This document shows positions 26,338 through 33,739 of a stretch of DNA of 63,542 nucleotides, piece after piece. Under the pieces are notes generated by a model. It made no database searches and was not told where the DNA came from. It worked only from the letters and a program-made list of their open reading frames with translations. The position numbers and the translations under genes are program-made. This stretch comes from Bacteroidales bacterium UBA1754. Its GTDB lineage: Bacteria > Bacteroidota > Bacteroidia > Bacteroidales > Paludibacteraceae. The stretch spans positions 1 through 63,542 of the forward strand of contig DCHK01000070.1 in NCBI GenBank assembly GCA_002315615.1, in the 5' to 3' direction. Each line of letters opens with the position of its first letter. The first letter of the stretch is position 1.

Positions 26338-26526
26338 TTGGATATCATTGCTTACATAATTATTGTACTTGCGGTAACGTATGTTGTGTTTCGTATAATA
26401 AAAATTATGCGAGGCAAATCAAGTTGTGATTGTACTGATACTGAGCAATGTGCAAAAGATATAAGTGCTTGTGCAAGTTGTCCACTGAAAGAAAATTGTG
26501 CAAGAGATAGAAAAAACACTTTGTGA
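26338..26526 (+). CDS. FeoB-associated Cys-rich membrane protein
   Basis: A 62 aa protein with one N-terminal helix (residues 3-24) followed by a cytoplasmic tail with six cysteines (C30, C32, C38, C45, C48 and C54). This matches the FeoB-associated Cys-rich membrane protein family, proposed to take the place of FeoC. The cysteines could bind iron or an Fe-S cluster, but this is unproven. Start: the upstream in-frame TAA at 26323 leaves only the TTG at 26338 as a standard start codon. No ATG exists in the frame before the helix. It is in the same transcription unit as feoB by position. Confidence 0.8.
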   Translation: MDIIAYIIIVLAVTYVVFRIIKIMRGKSSCDCTDTEQCAKDISACASCPLKENCARDRKNTL

Positions 26527-26570
26527 ATAAAAAAAACTTTTGTAATTTAGTGAGTTCAAAATTCTAATAG

Positions 26571-27797
26571 ATGGCATTGATAAATGAACATTACTTAGAA
26601 CTCTCCGAGAATTACTTCTATACGGAGATGGATAAGCGTATCAATGCATTTTGCGTAACTCATCCTAAATCAAATTTAATCCTTCTCGGTACGGGCGACG
26701 TTTCTCAACCATTGCCTATGGCTGTGGTAGATGCTATGACAGAAGCCGTAAAAGAACTTTCGCAAAAAGAGACTTTTCGTGGCTATGGTCCGGGTCAAGG
26801 ATACCGCTTTTTGATAGATAAAATAATTAAAGATTATCAGTCGCACGGCGTTTCGTTAGTGGCAGATGAGATATTTGTCAGTGATGGTGCAAAAACCGAT
26901 GCTGCTAATATCGGCCACATTCTCGGACGTGATAATATCATTGCCATTACCGACCCTGTATATCCTGTGTATGAAAACGCCACAATTATGAGTGGTCGTG
27001 CTGGTCATCAAACAGATAATGGCAAATGGAGCAATATTGTTTATTTGAATTGTTTGCCCGAAAATGGTTTCAAACCACAATTGCCTACAGAAAAGGTTGA
27101 TGTTATTTATTTGTGTTATCCAAATAATCCTACGGGTGCAACGCTTACGCGACAAGAACTGAAAATGTGGGTTGATTACGCTTTGCAAAATCACTCGTTG
27201 ATAATTTACGATGGCGCATACGAAGCATATATTACCGAAAAAGATGTGCCACATAGCATTTATGAAATAAAAGGAGCAAAAAAAGTGGCTATTGAAATTC
27301 GTAGTTTTTCAAAAACTGCAGGATTTACGGGGCTAAGATGTTCATATACAGTTGTTCCGCAAGAGTTGGTGGCATATACTTTGGACGACGAAAAAGTGCA
27401 GTTGAATAAATTATGGTTGCGCCGTCAGACGACTTGTTTTAATGGAAACTCATATATTGTGCAACGTGGTGCCGAGGCAATTTTTTCACGTGAAGGAAAG
27501 AAACAAGTGAATGAAAAAATTCAGTATTATTTGACAAATGCAGAAATCATTCGTACCGAATTTCAAAAATTAGGTTTGCAAGTTTTTGGTGGAGTTAATT
27601 CTCCGTATGTTTGGACAAAAACGCCACAAGGCGAAAATTCGTGGAAATTTTTCCAACAGATGTTGAGCGAGATAAATGTCGTAACAACTCCGGGAATCGG
27701 TTTTGGACAAAACGGCGAAGGGTATTCTCGTTTTTCAGGTTTCAATAGTCGAGAAAATACGTTGGAAGCGATGGATAGAATCAAGCATTGGCTTTGA
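26571..27797 (+). CDS. dapL: L,L-diaminopimelate aminotransferase
   Basis: PLP enzyme converting tetrahydrodipicolinate directly to L,L-diaminopimelate for lysine and peptidoglycan synthesis. The N-terminus (NEHYLELSENYFYTEMDKRI) and the GYGPGQGYRFLIDKI and TDPVYPVYENATIMSGRAG blocks are characteristic of DapL rather than other class I aminotransferases. The PLP lysine is K248 in RSFSKTAGFTG, and the arginine ligand lies in YSRFSGFNSREN near the C-terminus. The length of 408 aa is normal. It starts 44 bases after the Cys-rich gene. It may have its own weak promoter (TAATTTAG at 26543). Confidence 0.95.
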   Translation: MALINEHYLELSENYFYTEMDKRINAFCVTHPKSNLILLGTGDVSQPLPMAVVDAMTEAVKELSQKETFRGYGPGQGYRFLIDKIIKDYQSHGVSLVADEIFVSDGAKTDAANIGHILGRDNIIAITDPVYPVYENATIMSGRAGHQTDNGKWSNIVYLNCLPENGFKPQLPTEKVDVIYLCYPNNPTGATLTRQELKMWVDYALQNHSLIIYDGAYEAYITEKDVPHSIYEIKGAKKVAIEIRSFSKTAGFTGLRCSYTVVPQELVAYTLDDEKVQLNKLWLRRQTTCFNGNSYIVQRGAEAIFSREGKKQVNEKIQYYLTNAEIIRTEFQKLGLQVFGGVNSPYVWTKTPQGENSWKFFQQMLSEINVVTTPGIGFGQNGEGYSRFSGFNSRENTLEAMDRIKHWL

Positions 27798-27862
27798 TTT
27801 TTTTGAGGAGAAGAAAATTTGAAAAAATGATATTTATACAGAATCCCTAACTATAAATTTTG

Positions 27863-27870
27863 TATTTTTG
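27863..27870 (+). promoter_or_regulatory. -7 box before the purF-like gene
   Basis: TATTTTTG matches TAnnTTTG exactly, 55 bases before the ATG. No -33 element is evident. Confidence 0.45.
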
Positions 27871-27925
27871 TAGTCGTTATCGGGAGATAAAATAGAAAGT
27901 AAAACATAAAAACACAAATTCATTT

Positions 27926-29719
27926 ATGTGTGGAATAGCAATGATTAGGCTGAAAAAGCCGTTGGAGTACTATCAAGAAAAGTATGGAACTTGGAAATAC
28001 GGACTGAATAAGTTGTATCTTCTAATGGAAAAACAGCATAATCGAGGTCAAGAAGGTGCTGGCTTGGCGGCAGTTAAATTCGATATGGAGCCAGGCAACG
28101 AATATATTTGGCGTGAACGTGCCGAAGGAAAAAATGCTATTCAAGAAATTTTTGCTTCTGTCAATAAAAATTACACGTCGCTCACTTTGCAACAGTTGAG
28201 CGATGCTACTTATGCCAAAGAAAAACTTCCTTTTGCTGGTGAGTTGTATTTGGGACATTTGCGTTATAGCACAACAAACCAAAAGAAAGGCGTTTCTTAC
28301 GTGCATCCGTTTATGCGCCGTCATAATTGGAAAGATAGAACGCTTGTTTTGGCAGGAAATTTTAATTTGACGAATGTTGATGAACTTTTCGACCATCTTA
28401 CTTCTCACGGACAACATCCTCGCGACAAAGCAGATACATTTTTGATGCTCGAAACTATTGGTCACGAACTTGATAAAGAGGTCGGTCGTGAGTATTTGAA
28501 AGCACGCGAAACAAGTGATGATGATTTGGAAATCACAAAGCAAATCGAACGTGATTTGGATATTCCTACGGTAATTAGAAAGTCGGAAAAACATTGGGAT
28601 GGTGGTTATGCCATTTGCGGTTTGCTCGGTCATGGCGATGCGTTCGTTTTTCGTGATAACAAAGGTATTCGTCCTGCGTTTTATTATTCTGATGATGAAA
28701 TAGTTGTTGTGGCTTCAGAACGCCCTGTTATTCAAACAGCAATGGATGTTTCTATCGACGATGTTCACGAGTTGGTGCCTGGTCAAGCAATGATTATTAA
28801 AAAGGACGGTCGATTGATTTTTGAAGAAATCAGACCTCAAGCAAAAGAATTGAAACGCTGTTCTTTCGAGCGAATTTATTTTTCTCGTGGTAGCGATAGA
28901 GATATTTATTCCGAACGCAAGAAATTGGGCGAGTTGTTGGCTCCTCAAATTATGAAGGCTGTCGATAACGATATTGAACACACTGTCTTTTCATTCATAC
29001 CAAATACTGCCGAAGTTGCTTTCTATGGAATGGTGCACGGCGTTAAAAATATGACGGGACAATTCCCGCGAGTTGAAAAAGTCTTGATAAAAGATATAAA
29101 ATTGAGAACGTTCATTGCTCAAGATGCCGAGCGAAACGATTTGGCTCAACACGTGTACGATATTTCTTACGGCTCAATTACACCGAATGTTGATAACATT
29201 GTGTTGATTGACGACTCAATTGTTCGTGGCACAACTCTTCGCCAAAGTATTATTAAAATTCTTTATCGTTTGCAACCGAAAAAGATAATTTTTGTTTCTT
29301 CTGCACCTCAAGTTCGTTATCCTGATTGCTACGGCATTGATATGTCGAGTATGAAAGAATTTATTGCATTTAAGGCTGCTATAGAAATGCTTCGCGAAAA
29401 AGGAAAAGAGTCTGTAATAAACGAAGTTTATAGAAAGACAAAAGCACAACAACATTTGCCAAAAGAGCAAATTGTAAATTATGTTCAAGAAATTTACGAA
29501 CCTTTTACCGACGAAGAAGTGTCAGAAAAAATTGCGAAAATGCTTACGCCAAGTTCGGTAAAATGTCCAGTTGAAATAATATATCAAACGCTTGACGGAC
29601 TACATAAAGCAATGCCAGAACATAAAGGTGATTGGTATTTTTCTGGAGATTATCCTACGGCAGGTGGAAATCGTTTGGTAAATAGTGCTTTCATTTCGTA
29701 TATCGAGGGGAATAGATAA
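27926..29719 (+). CDS. Amidophosphoribosyltransferase-like protein (long PurF paralogue)
   Basis: The N-terminal Ntn glutaminase domain begins MCGIA, so C2 is the nucleophile after Met removal; RGQEGAG and GHLRYSTT follow. The C-terminal phosphoribosyltransferase domain carries the PRPP loop VLIDDSIVRGTT (D429-D430). Together these give the PurF architecture, making 5-phosphoribosylamine from PRPP and glutamine. At 597 aa it is clearly longer than typical PurF, with an insertion in the glutaminase half (about 165-215) and a long tail. The block that reads IP(E/D)(T/S)S in PurF reads FIPNTA here (357-362). Long PurF-like proteins occur in Bacteroidota beside a standard PurF, so this may be a second enzyme with a changed role. 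Confidence 0.75.
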   Translation: MCGIAMIRLKKPLEYYQEKYGTWKYGLNKLYLLMEKQHNRGQEGAGLAAVKFDMEPGNEYIWRERAEGKNAIQEIFASVNKNYTSLTLQQLSDATYAKEKLPFAGELYLGHLRYSTTNQKKGVSYVHPFMRRHNWKDRTLVLAGNFNLTNVDELFDHLTSHGQHPRDKADTFLMLETIGHELDKEVGREYLKARETSDDDLEITKQIERDLDIPTVIRKSEKHWDGGYAICGLLGHGDAFVFRDNKGIRPAFYYSDDEIVVVASERPVIQTAMDVSIDDVHELVPGQAMIIKKDGRLIFEEIRPQAKELKRCSFERIYFSRGSDRDIYSERKKLGELLAPQIMKAVDNDIEHTVFSFIPNTAEVAFYGMVHGVKNMTGQFPRVEKVLIKDIKLRTFIAQDAERNDLAQHVYDISYGSITPNVDNIVLIDDSIVRGTTLRQSIIKILYRLQPKKIIFVSSAPQVRYPDCYGIDMSSMKEFIAFKAAIEMLREKGKESVINEVYRKTKAQQHLPKEQIVNYVQEIYEPFTDEEVSEKIAKMLTPSSVKCPVEIIYQTLDGLHKAMPEHKGDWYFSGDYPTAGGNRLVNSAFISYIEGNR

Positions 29720-29734
29720 ATTTATAAATAAGTA

Positions 29735-29766
29735 AGAAGTTGTTTTAAGTTTTATTTCGAGATTAT
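29735..29766 (+). repeat. Repeat module GTTGTTTTAAG-TTTTATTTCGAGAT
   Basis: Nearly identical to 32271-32300 (one extra T), in the same orientation. The remaining gap up to the fba promoter (29767-29930) has no convincing gene; a 66-codon frame at 29791-29991 runs through the promoter and is not supported. Confidence 0.65.
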
Positions 29767-29930
29767 TTGTGAATTGTTTTTGAGTAGATTTTGTTTGTTA
29801 TTTTGCAGGGAATAGTGGACTATTTTCGAAAGATAACAAATAAAAGATGCCAAAAACATTCTCAAAGAAGCCGAAACTGCTTCGTTGTGATTCGGAAAAA
29901 TGAATCAATAAAATTAAAACAGCTTCTAAA

Positions 29931-29961
29931 TTTGCAAATCGATAAATTATATTTATCTTTG
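29931..29961 (+). promoter_or_regulatory. Consensus promoter for fba
   Basis: TTTG (29931-29934), 19 bases, TATCTTTG (29954-29961): both Bacteroidota boxes are exact with ideal spacing. A leader of about 40 bases precedes the ATG. This fits the strong expression expected of a glycolytic gene. Confidence 0.85.
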
Positions 29962-30002
29962 CGTGTATTTGAAAAAAATCAAACTTTTTAATAAAAATAA
30001 AA

Positions 30003-30998
30003 ATGGTAAATTACAAAGAATTAGGTCTTGTAAACACTAAAGATATGTTTGCAAAGGCAGTTAAAGGTGGATACGCAATTCCAGCGTTCAATTTCAACAC
30101 AATGGAACAAATGCAAGCTATTGTTCAAGCTGCAGTTAAAACTAACTCACCAGTTATTATGCAAGTTTCTAAAGGTGCTCGTAACTATGCTAACGGAACT
30201 ATTCTTCGCTATATGGCTCAAGGTGCTGTAGAATATGCAAAAGAACTTGGTTGCAAAAATCCACAAATCGTACTTCACCTCGACCACGGTGATTCTTTCG
30301 AACTTTGCAAAGATTGTATCGACAATGGTTTCTCTTCAGTTATGATCGATGGTTCACATCTTCCATACGAAGAAAACATTGCTCTTACTAAAAAAGTAGT
30401 GGAATATGCTCACGCTCACGATGTAACTGTTGAAGCTGAACTTGGTGTTTTGGCTGGTGTTGAAGATGAAGTTTCTGCAGAACACTCAACTTACACTAAA
30501 CCAGAAGAAGTAGTTGATTTCTCAACTCGTACAGGTTGCGATTCTTTGGCTATCTCAATTGGTACTTCTCACGGTGCATACAAATTCAAACCTGAACAAT
30601 GTACTCGTAACGCTGAAGGTAAATTGGTTCCTCCTCCATTGGCATTCAATGTGTTGGAAGCTATTGAAAAACAACTTCCTGGTTTCCCTATCGTACTTCA
30701 CGGTTCTTCTTCAGTTCCTCAAGACGAAGTTGACACTATTAACGCTAACGGCGGTAAATTGCCAGATGCAGTAGGTATTCCTGAAGAACAATTGCGTAAA
30801 GCATCTAAATCTGCAGTTTGCAAAATTAATATCGACTCAGACTCACGTTTAGCTATGACAGCTGCTGTTCGTAAATACTTCAACGAACACCCTGATCACT
30901 TTGACCCACGTCAATATTTGAAACCTGCTCGTGAGAATATGCAGAAAATGTACGAACACAAAATTGTGAATGTGCTCGGCTCAAACGATAAATTGTAA
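30003..30998 (+). CDS. fba: Class II fructose-1,6-bisphosphate aldolase
   Basis: Zinc-dependent aldolase cleaving fructose-1,6-bisphosphate to glyceraldehyde-3-phosphate and dihydroxyacetone phosphate. Key segments are VLHLDHGDSFELC (catalytic Asp and first zinc His), SVMIDGSHLPYEENI, TVEAELGVLAGVEDEV, the zinc ligand histidine in IGTSHGAYKF and the phosphate-binding LHGSSSVP...CKINIDSD. The length of 331 aa fits the class IIB form. Codon choice is visibly biased (serine mostly TCT/TCA, threonine mostly ACT, few NCG codons), unlike most neighbours, as expected for a highly expressed gene. It is monocistronic, with its own consensus promoter and terminator. Confidence 0.96.
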   Translation: MVNYKELGLVNTKDMFAKAVKGGYAIPAFNFNTMEQMQAIVQAAVKTNSPVIMQVSKGARNYANGTILRYMAQGAVEYAKELGCKNPQIVLHLDHGDSFELCKDCIDNGFSSVMIDGSHLPYEENIALTKKVVEYAHAHDVTVEAELGVLAGVEDEVSAEHSTYTKPEEVVDFSTRTGCDSLAISIGTSHGAYKFKPEQCTRNAEGKLVPPPLAFNVLEAIEKQLPGFPIVLHGSSSVPQDEVDTINANGGKLPDAVGIPEEQLRKASKSAVCKINIDSDSRLAMTAAVRKYFNEHPDHFDPRQYLKPARENMQKMYEHKIVNVLGSNDKL

Positions 30999-31017
30999 TA
31001 AAAAGCAATAATTCGAT

Positions 31018-31050
31018 AAAAAAGCCGGAAAACAAGTTTCGGCTTTTTTA
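31018..31050 (+). terminator. Terminator after fba
   Basis: AAAAAAGCCG with a bulged G, then AAAAC, loop, GTTTCGGCTTTTTT. Confidence 0.85.
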
Positions 31051-31073
31051 TTGTAATATAAAACGAATAAAAA

Positions 31074-32267
31074 ATGAATCAATTATCAGACCGTCTGAAT
31101 GCGTTGTCACCTTCGCAAACTTTAGCAATGTCGCAAAAAAGCAATGAGCTGAAAGCCCAAGGTGTTGATGTTATAAATTTGAGTGTGGGTGAACCAGACT
31201 TTAATACGCCCGACCATATAAAAGAGGCAGCAAAAAAAGCGATAGACGATAATTTCTCTCGCTATTCTCCTGTAATGGGCTATCCTGCTTTACGTAACGC
31301 TATTGTTGAAAAATTGAAAAAAGAAAATAATCTGACTTATACGGCAGACCAAATTTCTTGTAGCAATGGTGCAAAACAGTCGGTTTGTAATGTGATTATG
31401 ACGCTTGTTGGCGCTGGCGACGAGGTGATAATTCCTGCTCCATATTGGGTAAGTTATCCAGAAATGGTGAAATTGGCTGATGGTAAACCAGTTTTTGTTT
31501 CTGCTGGAATTGAACAAGATTTTAAAATTACGCCATCTCAACTCGAAGCGGCTATTACACCAAAAACTAAAGCGCTGATTTTGTGTTCTCCATCTAATCC
31601 TACAGGGTCTGTCTATAACAAAGAGGAATTTGCTGGATTGGCAGCTGTGATAGCAAAGCATCCTCAAATTATTGTGATTGCAGATGAAATTTATGAACAC
31701 ATTAACTATGTGGGCAAACACGAAAGTATCGCTCAATTCTCTGAAATTTTTGATAGAGTAGTCATTGTTAATGGTGTTTCAAAAGCATACGCAATGACAG
31801 GTTGGCGTATAGGTTTTATTGCTGGTCCGGCGTGGATTGTAAAAGCGTGCAATAAATTGCAAGGTCAATATACATCAGGTCCTTGTTCTGTATCGCAAAA
31901 AGCAGCCGAAGCGGCATATACTGGTACTCAAGTTCCTGTAGAGGAAATGAGAAAAGCATTCGAACGTCGTCGCAATTTGATTGTGAAACTTGCAAAAGAA
32001 ATTCCTGGTTTTGAAGTAAATAAACCAGAAGGAGCATTTTATTTGTTCCCAAAATGTTCTTCTTATTTTGGAAAAACTGTTGGCGATAGAAAAATTAACG
32101 ATGCTCAAGATTTGGCAATGTATTTGCTTGAAGTTGGCCACGTTGCGTGTGTTGGTGGTGGTGCTTTCGGCTCGCCAGAATGCATTCGTATGAGTTATGC
32201 AACTTCAGATGAAAACATCGTGGAATCAATGCGAAGAATTAAAGAAGCGCTTGCTGCGTTGAAATAA
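31074..32267 (+). CDS. aspC: Pyridoxal-phosphate aminotransferase, aspartate aminotransferase type
   Basis: A 397 aa class I fold aminotransferase of the AspAT I-beta group: the N-terminal ...SPSQTLAMSQKSNELKAQG start, NLSVGEPDFNTPDHI, APYWVSYPEM, CSPSNPTGSVY and the PLP lysine K237 in VNGVSKAYAMTGWRIGF. The C-terminal substrate arginine is in ECIRMSYATSDE. It probably interconverts aspartate and 2-oxoglutarate with oxaloacetate and glutamate, which fits the nearby 2-oxoglutarate supply, though related enzymes can act on aromatic amino acids or prephenate. It starts just after the fba terminator with no clear promoter and ends before a dispersed repeat and a terminator. Confidence 0.88.
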   Translation: MNQLSDRLNALSPSQTLAMSQKSNELKAQGVDVINLSVGEPDFNTPDHIKEAAKKAIDDNFSRYSPVMGYPALRNAIVEKLKKENNLTYTADQISCSNGAKQSVCNVIMTLVGAGDEVIIPAPYWVSYPEMVKLADGKPVFVSAGIEQDFKITPSQLEAAITPKTKALILCSPSNPTGSVYNKEEFAGLAAVIAKHPQIIVIADEIYEHINYVGKHESIAQFSEIFDRVVIVNGVSKAYAMTGWRIGFIAGPAWIVKACNKLQGQYTSGPCSVSQKAAEAAYTGTQVPVEEMRKAFERRRNLIVKLAKEIPGFEVNKPEGAFYLFPKCSSYFGKTVGDRKINDAQDLAMYLLEVGHVACVGGGAFGSPECIRMSYATSDENIVESMRRIKEALAALK

Positions 32268-32270
32268 TTT

Positions 32271-32300
32271 TAGGAGTTGTTTAAGTTTTATTTCGAGATT
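32271..32300 (+). repeat. Repeat module TAGGAGTTGTTTAAG-TTTTATTTCGAGAT
   Basis: Second copy of the 29735 module. The first half also resembles 3357-3370 (TAGGAGTGTTTAAG). Confidence 0.65.
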
Positions 32301-32323
32301 TTTATTCAAAAAATAAAAAAAAT

Positions 32324-32364
32324 AAGCGATAGTCGAAAAAAAAATCGACTATCGCTTTGTTTTT
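32324..32364 (+). terminator. Terminator after aspC
   Basis: AAGCGATAGTCGA (32324-32336) and TCGACTATCGCTT (32345-32357) form a perfect 13-bp stem, followed by TGTTTTTG. Confidence 0.88.
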
Positions 32365-32403
32365 GTGTTTGAAAACACTAATTTTATAAAAAAATATAAA
32401 ATT

Positions 32404-33105
32404 ATGCCAAGAAAATCAAAATTAAAGTCAAGAAAGTTAGAAGAACTAACGTCTATTTGGAAGATTTTGACAAAAGAAGAAAAAGAAATTCTTCGTCAAA
32501 ATTATGATGTAAAAGAATTTAAAAAAGGTGATATCATTTACCAAGAAGGAGAAAAACCAACGTATTTGATGTGCGTAGTAGAAGGACAAGTGAAAATTTT
32601 CCGCAATGGTTTTGGTGGAAGAGAGCAGATTGTCAGAATTATAACTCCCGTCAGCTATTTCGGTTATCGTGCTCATTTGGCGAAGGAAGATTATGTAACC
32701 TCGGCAGTGGTGCAATGTCGTACTGTTATATTTTTTATCCCGCTGAAAAGTTTTGATATTATCTTAAACCAAAACATTAAGTTTTCTCAAACATTTTTGA
32801 AGTTTTTGGCAGCCGATTTAGGAATTGCTGATTTTCGTGTTGCAAATTTGGTGCAAAAACATGTTCGTGGTCGTCTTGCAGAATCGATACTTTTCTTAAA
32901 AGATAATTATGGATGTGAAGCAGACGGAGCGACTCTTGTAGTAAGTATGACGCGTGAAGATTTGTCAGGTTTGTCAAATATGACAACAGCCAATGGTATA
33001 CGTACTTTGTCACAATTTGTTTCGGAAGGTATCGTTGAGGTGAATAAGCGAAAAATAAAGATTCTTGACGAAGAAAAATTGTTGAATATTTCCCACTTTG
33101 GATGA
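32404..33105 (+). CDS. Crp/Fnr-family transcriptional regulator
   Basis: A 233 aa regulator: an N-terminal cyclic-nucleotide-binding-like beta-barrel (KGDIIYQEGEKPTYLMCVVEGQVKIFRNG near residues 45-75), a long dimerisation helix, and a C-terminal winged helix-turn-helix with SMTREDLSGLSNMTTANGIRTLSQFVSEGIVEV. The effector cannot be told; the arginine/serine pocket of cAMP-binding CRP is not obvious and no Fnr-type cysteine set is present. The frame opens 39 bases earlier, but the ATG at 32404 starts the conserved part. The HD-domain gene follows after 9 bases and probably shares its transcript. Confidence 0.87.
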   Translation: MPRKSKLKSRKLEELTSIWKILTKEEKEILRQNYDVKEFKKGDIIYQEGEKPTYLMCVVEGQVKIFRNGFGGREQIVRIITPVSYFGYRAHLAKEDYVTSAVVQCRTVIFFIPLKSFDIILNQNIKFSQTFLKFLAADLGIADFRVANLVQKHVRGRLAESILFLKDNYGCEADGATLVVSMTREDLSGLSNMTTANGIRTLSQFVSEGIVEVNKRKIKILDEEKLLNISHFG

Positions 33106-33114
33106 TTTGTCGGT

Positions 33115-33654
33115 ATGAATCCGTTTGATATAATAAATAAATATTACAAAGAAGGAACTGAAATTTATAATATTCTTGTAACTCATAGTAATTTGGTTGC
33201 AGAAAAAGCATTAGAAATTGCAGAGAAAAATCCTCAAGAAAATTTTGACTTGCGTTTTGTTTATGAAGCCGCTATGTTGCACGATGTAGGCATTTATTTG
33301 ACGAGCGCTCCAAAGATTTTTTGTGAGGGTACGTTTCCGTATATTTGTCACGGATATTTGGGAAGCGAAATTGTATCAAACGAAGGTTTTCCATCTCACG
33401 CATTGGTTTGCGAAAGACATACTGGAACGGGAATTGCTAAAGCAGAGATTGAACGATTGAAATTGCCAATTCCGCATCGCGAGATGATGCCAATTTCAAA
33501 AGAGGAACAGTTGATTTGTTATGCTGATAAATTTTTCTCGAAGACAGATTTATATACTGAAAAAACTAATGAACAAGTTAGGAAATCGCTCTCTCGTTTT
33601 GGAGAAGAGTCGGTTAGACGATTTGATATTTGGTTAGAAAAATGGGGAAGATAA
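33115..33654 (+). CDS. HD-domain hydrolase, uncharacterised
   Basis: A 179 aa single-domain protein of the HD phosphohydrolase superfamily. The metal motif is H24, H56-D57 in AAMLHDVGI, H79, H102 and D138 in CYADKF. Such proteins hydrolyse phosphate esters of nucleotides or cyclic nucleotides; the exact substrate here is unknown. It starts 9 bases after the Crp-family regulator. The pairing of a cyclic-nucleotide-binding-fold regulator with a possible phosphodiesterase is suggestive, but it is only an inference from position. No signal peptide or membrane helix is present, so it is cytoplasmic. Confidence 0.75.
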   Translation: MNPFDIINKYYKEGTEIYNILVTHSNLVAEKALEIAEKNPQENFDLRFVYEAAMLHDVGIYLTSAPKIFCEGTFPYICHGYLGSEIVSNEGFPSHALVCERHTGTGIAKAEIERLKLPIPHREMMPISKEEQLICYADKFFSKTDLYTEKTNEQVRKSLSRFGEESVRRFDIWLEKWGR

Positions 33655-33739
33655 ATGAAAGAAAAAATATCTTTTGTTTGTTTTTTTACATAATATTGAA
33701 TAACTTGCACAATTGAAGAAAGTAAAAAAATAACATATT

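Noticed and set aside
29791..29991. 66-codon frame upstream of fba
   Set aside because: It runs through the exact fba promoter boxes and shows no protein-like composition.
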